A DNA stretch of 10,642 nt from Sphingomonas sp. CCH9-E2. Its GTDB lineage: Bacteria; Pseudomonadota; Alphaproteobacteria; Sphingomonadales; Sphingomonadaceae. The stretch is taken from positions 1-10,642 of the forward strand of contig NZ_LSJM01000136.1 of assembly GCF_001557215.1 (NCBI RefSeq), given 5' to 3'. Below are positions 8,138 to 10,642 of this stretch, piece after piece. A program made the translations under genes and the position numbers. Within the stretch, counting starts at the first letter, position 1. Each line of letters opens with the position of its first letter. The notes under the pieces were generated by a model. It made no database searches. It had not been told where the DNA came from and worked only from the letters and a program-made list of their open reading frames with translations.

Positions 8138-8596
8138 GTGCGGGTGATGATGGTGGTGGGTGCGGCGGCATTGCTCGCCGGATGCGGCGCGAAACTGGAC
8201 AATGCGCAGGAAGCGGCGCTGGTCGAGAATGCGATCGCCAATGCCGAAGCGGTAGCCGAAAATGTGACGCGGGAGGCACGGCGTGACGTGCTCGCCGAAC
8301 GCGCCCCCGAACGCGACGCGTGGGTCGGCAAATGGATCGGGGTCGAAGGACTGGTGCTGGAGATCGCCAAGAGTGCCGAACCGGGCCGCTATCGCATTCT
8401 GAACAAGTGGAACCTCGATCAGGCCGAGCCCGGCAGCTATGACGGGCGGGCGAGTGCCAATGGCATCGTGTTCCGGCGCGGCGACGCGCGGATCGAGCTG
8501 GTCGCGGGCGACGGGGATGCAACGGGGATGAAGTGGCTGGCGGGCAAGAAGGATTGCCTGGTCGCGGCGCCCGGCGAAGGCTATTGCCGCGACTGA
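8138..8596 (+). CDS. Small predicted lipoprotein, function unknown
   Basis: A 152-residue protein starting at GTG 8138. Residues 1-16 are a lipoprotein signal (one Arg, a short hydrophobic core, lipobox LAGC with Cys16). The following residues are Gly and Ala, so outer-membrane localisation is likely. A charged, probably helical stretch rich in Ala and Glu (about 21-55) comes next, then a region beginning WVGKWIGVEGLVLEI (62-76) with alternating hydrophobic residues and repeated glycines, suggestive of a small beta-barrel or lipocalin-like domain. Cys140 and Cys150 near the C-terminus could form a disulfide. I do not recognise a characterised family. It lies 102 bases upstream of btaA on the same strand. 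The candidate btaA promoter lies between them, so co-transcription is possible but not required. Confidence 0.8.
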   Translation: MRVMMVVGAAALLAGCGAKLDNAQEAALVENAIANAEAVAENVTREARRDVLAERAPERDAWVGKWIGVEGLVLEIAKSAEPGRYRILNKWNLDQAEPGSYDGRASANGIVFRRGDARIELVAGDGDATGMKWLAGKKDCLVAAPGEGYCRD

Positions 8597-8606
8597 CGGC
8601 GAATTC

Positions 8607-8645
8607 ATGACGCTTCGGTGACAGCCGGCGTCACGCAGCTGACAC
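8607..8645. promoter_or_regulatory. Phased TGAC array before btaA, possible Pho box
   Basis: TGAC occurs at 8608, 8619 and 8640 and its complement GTCA at 8630, so elements repeat at about 10-11 bases, one helical turn. Read on the minus strand, CTGTCAC-CGAA-GCGTCAT (8624-8607) matches 11 of 14 fixed positions of the tandem PhoB consensus (CTGTCAT, four bases, CTGTCAT). On the plus strand GCGTCAC-GCAG-CTGACAC (8628-8645) matches 9 of 14 and lies eight bases before a possible -10 box CATAAG (8654-8659), the spacing expected for a PhoB-activated promoter without a -35 box. The better match has the opposite orientation, which weakens the case. GTGAC-N7-GTCAC (8618-8634) is also a perfect dyad and could be the operator of another regulator. 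Confidence 0.42.
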
Positions 8646-8685
8646 GCAACCGCCATAAGCGCGCCGCAGGGGAAGCGCAGTTCCC

Positions 8686-8690
8686 GGGAG
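8686..8690 (+). promoter_or_regulatory. Ribosome binding site deciding the btaA start
   Basis: GGGAG lies eight bases before ATG 8699. The frame is open back to a GTG at 8618, but that start would lie inside the putative regulatory array, lacks a ribosome binding site and would add 27 residues that do not resemble the family. Confidence 0.75.
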
Positions 8691-8698
8691 CCGATCGC

Positions 8699-9934
8699 AT
8701 GGGTTTGAATGCCAGCCAGCCACGCAACGGGGCTGTCCGCAACGCCGTCCACCGTCATGAACATCTGAGCAAGGAAGGGCTGCTGGAGCGCGCCTTTACC
8801 TTCGCGTTCCGGGGACTGGTCTACGCCCAGATCTGGGAAGATCCCGAGGTCGATATGGAAGCGCTGGCGATCACGCCCGATTGCCATATCGTCACGATCG
8901 CGAGCGGCGGGTGCAACGTCCTGTCATACCTGACCGCGAACCCGGCGAAGATCACCGCGGTCGACCTCAACACCGCGCATATCGCGCTCAACAAGCTGAA
9001 GCGCGCGGCGGCGATCCATCTGCCCGATCATGCCGCATTCCACCGCTTCTTCGCCCAGGCCAACCGACCGGAGAATGTCGCGGCGTACAAGCAATGGCTG
9101 CGCCCGCATCTCGACGACGCGACCCGGCGTTACTGGGAGGGCCGCGATCTGGCCGGACGGCGGCGGATCAAGGGCTTTGCCGGTGGCTTCTACAAGCGCG
9201 GGCTGCTCGGGGGGTTCATCGGCGCGGCACATCTGCTGGCCAAGCTGTACCGCATCGATCCGCGCGAATTGCTCGCGGCGAAGAGCGTCGAGGAGCAGCG
9301 CGAGATTTTCGAGACGCGCCTTGCCCCCGTGTTCGACAAAAAATTCGTGCGCTGGCTGATCGACCAGCCAGCGTCGCTGTTCGGCCTCGGCATTCCGCCG
9401 GCGCAGTACGAGGCGCTGGCGGGCGACGATCCGCGCGGGATCGGCGCGGTGCTGCGCGGGCGGCTGGAGAAGCTCGCCTGCGATTTCGACCTGTCGGACA
9501 ATTATTTCGCGTGGCAGGCGTTCGGGCGCGGCTATGGCGAGGGGGCCGATGCGCCGCTGCCGCCCTATCTGCGCGCGGCGAACTATGAGATCGTGCGCGA
9601 CCGCGCCGAACGGGTCGAGGTGCGGCACCAGAATTTCGTCGAGTATCTCGACTCGATGCCCGACGGGTCGCTCGACCGCTATATCCTGCTCGATGCGCAG
9701 GACTGGATGACCGATGCGCAGCTGACGCGGCTGTGGACGGCGATCACGCGCACCGCCAAGCCGGGCGCGCGCGTGCTGTTCCGCACCGCCGCCGCGCCGA
9801 CGCTGTTGCCCGGACGCGTGCCGGACGCGATCCTCGATCGCTGGGACTATGCCGAGGCGGAATCGCTGGACTTTACCGCGCGGGACCGTTCCGCCATTTA
9901 TGGCGGCGTGCACCTCTACCGCCTCAAGCCGTGA
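8699..9934 (+). CDS. btaA: BtaA: S-adenosylmethionine:diacylglycerol 3-amino-3-carboxypropyltransferase (DUF3419)
   Basis: A 411-residue protein, the usual length of bacterial BtaA. It transfers the aminocarboxypropyl group of S-adenosylmethionine to the free hydroxyl of diacylglycerol, giving diacylglyceryl-homoserine, the first step of DGTS betaine lipid synthesis; it acts at the inner face of the inner membrane. Family marks are YAQIWEDPEVD (42-52), a glycine-rich SAM-binding loop IASGGCNVLSYL (67-78) with acidic AVDLN (87-91) ending the next strand, and LLDAQDWM (330-337) in the C-terminal half. There is no transmembrane helix, but basic and aromatic stretches (GGFYKRGLLGGF, 162-173) could contact the membrane. 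The stop overlaps the btaB start (GTGA). The btaB partner makes BtaA firmer than for a lone DUF3419 protein. Known homologues are induced by phosphate limitation through PhoB; the upstream array fits this. Confidence 0.93.
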   Translation: MGLNASQPRNGAVRNAVHRHEHLSKEGLLERAFTFAFRGLVYAQIWEDPEVDMEALAITPDCHIVTIASGGCNVLSYLTANPAKITAVDLNTAHIALNKLKRAAAIHLPDHAAFHRFFAQANRPENVAAYKQWLRPHLDDATRRYWEGRDLAGRRRIKGFAGGFYKRGLLGGFIGAAHLLAKLYRIDPRELLAAKSVEEQREIFETRLAPVFDKKFVRWLIDQPASLFGLGIPPAQYEALAGDDPRGIGAVLRGRLEKLACDFDLSDNYFAWQAFGRGYGEGADAPLPPYLRAANYEIVRDRAERVEVRHQNFVEYLDSMPDGSLDRYILLDAQDWMTDAQLTRLWTAITRTAKPGARVLFRTAAAPTLLPGRVPDAILDRWDYAEAESLDFTARDRSAIYGGVHLYRLKP

Positions 9935-10581
9935 CAGCGGATTCGGGTCATGCCGGGCGCATGGACGCGGTCTATGCGGCGCAGCGGCATATCTATGACG
10001 TCACGCGCAAATATTATCTGCTGGGGCGCGACCGGCTGATCGAACAGCTCGCGCCCCCGCCGGGCGCGACGGTGCTGGAGGTCGGGTGCGGCACCGCGCG
10101 CAACCTGATCGTCGCCGCGCGGCGCTGGCCGAACGCGCGTTTCTATGGCGTCGACATTTCCGAAGCGATGCTGGAGACGGCGCGGGCCAAGGTCGCCAAG
10201 GCCGGGCTGGCCGACCGCATCACGCTGGCGCAGGGCGATGCGACTGCGTTCGACCCGCAGACTTTGTTCGGGGTCGCCGCGTTCGACCGGGTGTTTGCCA
10301 GCTATACGCTGTCGATGATCCCCGATTGGGTCGGCGCGATCGCGCAGGGCGCGCGCGTGCTGGCGCCGGGCGGCGTGCTGCATATCGTCGATTTCGGGCA
10401 GCAGGAGCGGATGCCGCACTGGTGGCGGCGGTTGCTGTTCGGGTGGCTCGACCGGTTTCACGTCACCCCGCGCCGCGAGCTGCCGGTGGCGCTGCGCCAT
10501 GTCAGCCGCGAACAGGGACGCGATTTCGGGTTCGAGACGCTGCTGCGCGGCTATGCCTGGGCAGGCACAATTCGCGCCTAG
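9931..10581 (+). CDS. btaB: BtaB: S-adenosylmethionine-dependent N-methyltransferase of betaine lipid synthesis
   Basis: A 216-residue class I methyltransferase that adds three methyl groups to diacylglyceryl-homoserine to give DGTS. Residues 11-35 (MDAVYAAQRHIYDVTRKYYL and on to GRDRL) are the characteristic N-terminus of BtaB. SAM-binding motif I is VLEVGCGTARN (48-58), the acidic residue after strand two is Asp75 in GVDIS, QGDATAFD (101-108) contacts the adenine side, and the post-motif segment is VLAPGGVLHIVDFG (143-156). GTG 9931 is preferred because GTGA overlaps the btaA stop and gives a short N-terminal tail as in relatives; ATG 9961 (206 residues) is the alternative, and neither has a strong ribosome binding site. 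The stop codon TAG (10579-10581) overlaps the first arm of the terminal palindrome. Confidence 0.92.
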   Translation: MTADSGHAGRMDAVYAAQRHIYDVTRKYYLLGRDRLIEQLAPPPGATVLEVGCGTARNLIVAARRWPNARFYGVDISEAMLETARAKVAKAGLADRITLAQGDATAFDPQTLFGVAAFDRVFASYTLSMIPDWVGAIAQGARVLAPGGVLHIVDFGQQERMPHWWRRLLFGWLDRFHVTPRRELPVALRHVSREQGRDFGFETLLRGYAWAGTIRA

Positions 10582-10642
10582 GTTGGATCGACCATTAAAT
10601 CCCCTCCCTGAAAGGGAGGGGATTTAATGGTCGATCCAACCT
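10580..10642. repeat. Perfect inverted repeat at the right edge (two 30-base arms, 3-base loop)
   Basis: Arms 10580-10609 and 10613-10642 are exactly complementary around the loop GAA. The inner core (CCCCTCCCT, GAA, AGGGAGGGG) is flanked by ATTAAAT and ATTTAAT and then by GGTTGGATCGACC and its complement. The left arm begins within the btaB stop codon and the right arm ends at the last base of the window, so the true repeat may be longer. The GC core followed by ATTTAAT could act as a terminator for btaAB. The core resembles the palindrome at 5641-5664. A fold-back artefact at a contig end is also possible. Confidence 0.9.

Noticed and set aside
8924..9913. Long minus-strand open frame antisense to btaA
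   Set aside because: It has an Arg-rich shadow composition and no family features, while btaA on the plus strand is clear.
10580..10642. Covalently closed hairpin telomere of a linear replicon
   Set aside because: The window edge makes any terminal palindrome look like a telomere. The neighbouring genes are chromosomal in type, and a dispersed repeat, terminator or assembly fold-back is far more likely.

Overview
The window is a GC-rich, gene-dense stretch of an alphaproteobacterial chromosome, most likely from Sphingomonas or a close relative in the Sphingomonadaceae. This assignment is inference. It rests on the rpiB-glyA-nrdR gene order usual in Alphaproteobacteria, a zinc-free rpsD standing alone, a small secreted two-cysteine protein of a type I associate with sphingomonads, and CT/GA-rich intergenic palindromes. 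Most genes are core housekeeping genes. I see no phage, transposase, CRISPR array, rRNA or tRNA.

Left part (1-2998, all minus strand): the 5' part of an agmatine deiminase gene cut by the window edge; four bases upstream of it an M28-family metallopeptidase with a lipoprotein signal; then rpsD (ribosomal protein S4) with its own terminator and a plausible promoter. Middle part (2999-4321): a sulfotransferase-like gene on the plus strand, converging on a small secreted protein gene on the minus strand.

Central minus-strand run (4390-6988): glyA, nrdR and a TrmJ-type RNA methyltransferase. nrdR and trmJ overlap by four bases (GTGA). Between glyA and nrdR lies a cluster of complementary CT/GA-rich arms, one of which is the nrdR ribosome binding site. 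rpiB (7596-8033, minus) belongs to the same conserved neighbourhood but is separated from glyA by an oppositely oriented DUF3429 membrane protein gene, whose stop codon overlaps the rpiB stop codon.

Right part (8138-10581, plus strand): a small lipoprotein gene, then btaA and btaB, overlapping by GTGA. BtaA and BtaB together make the phosphorus-free betaine lipid diacylglyceryl-trimethylhomoserine (DGTS) from diacylglycerol and S-adenosylmethionine. In bacteria studied so far this lipid replaces phospholipid under phosphate limitation, and the btaA upstream region carries helically phased TGAC elements resembling a Pho box. The window ends in a perfect inverted repeat (two 30-base arms, 3-base loop) whose left arm overlaps the btaB stop codon and whose right arm stops at the last base. 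It may be a terminator, a dispersed repeat or a fold-back at a contig end.

I found no convincing undescribed system. The parts most worth a second look are the nested arms over the nrdR ribosome binding site, the terminal palindrome, the phased array before btaA, and the sulfotransferase-like protein with an atypical nucleotide-binding loop.
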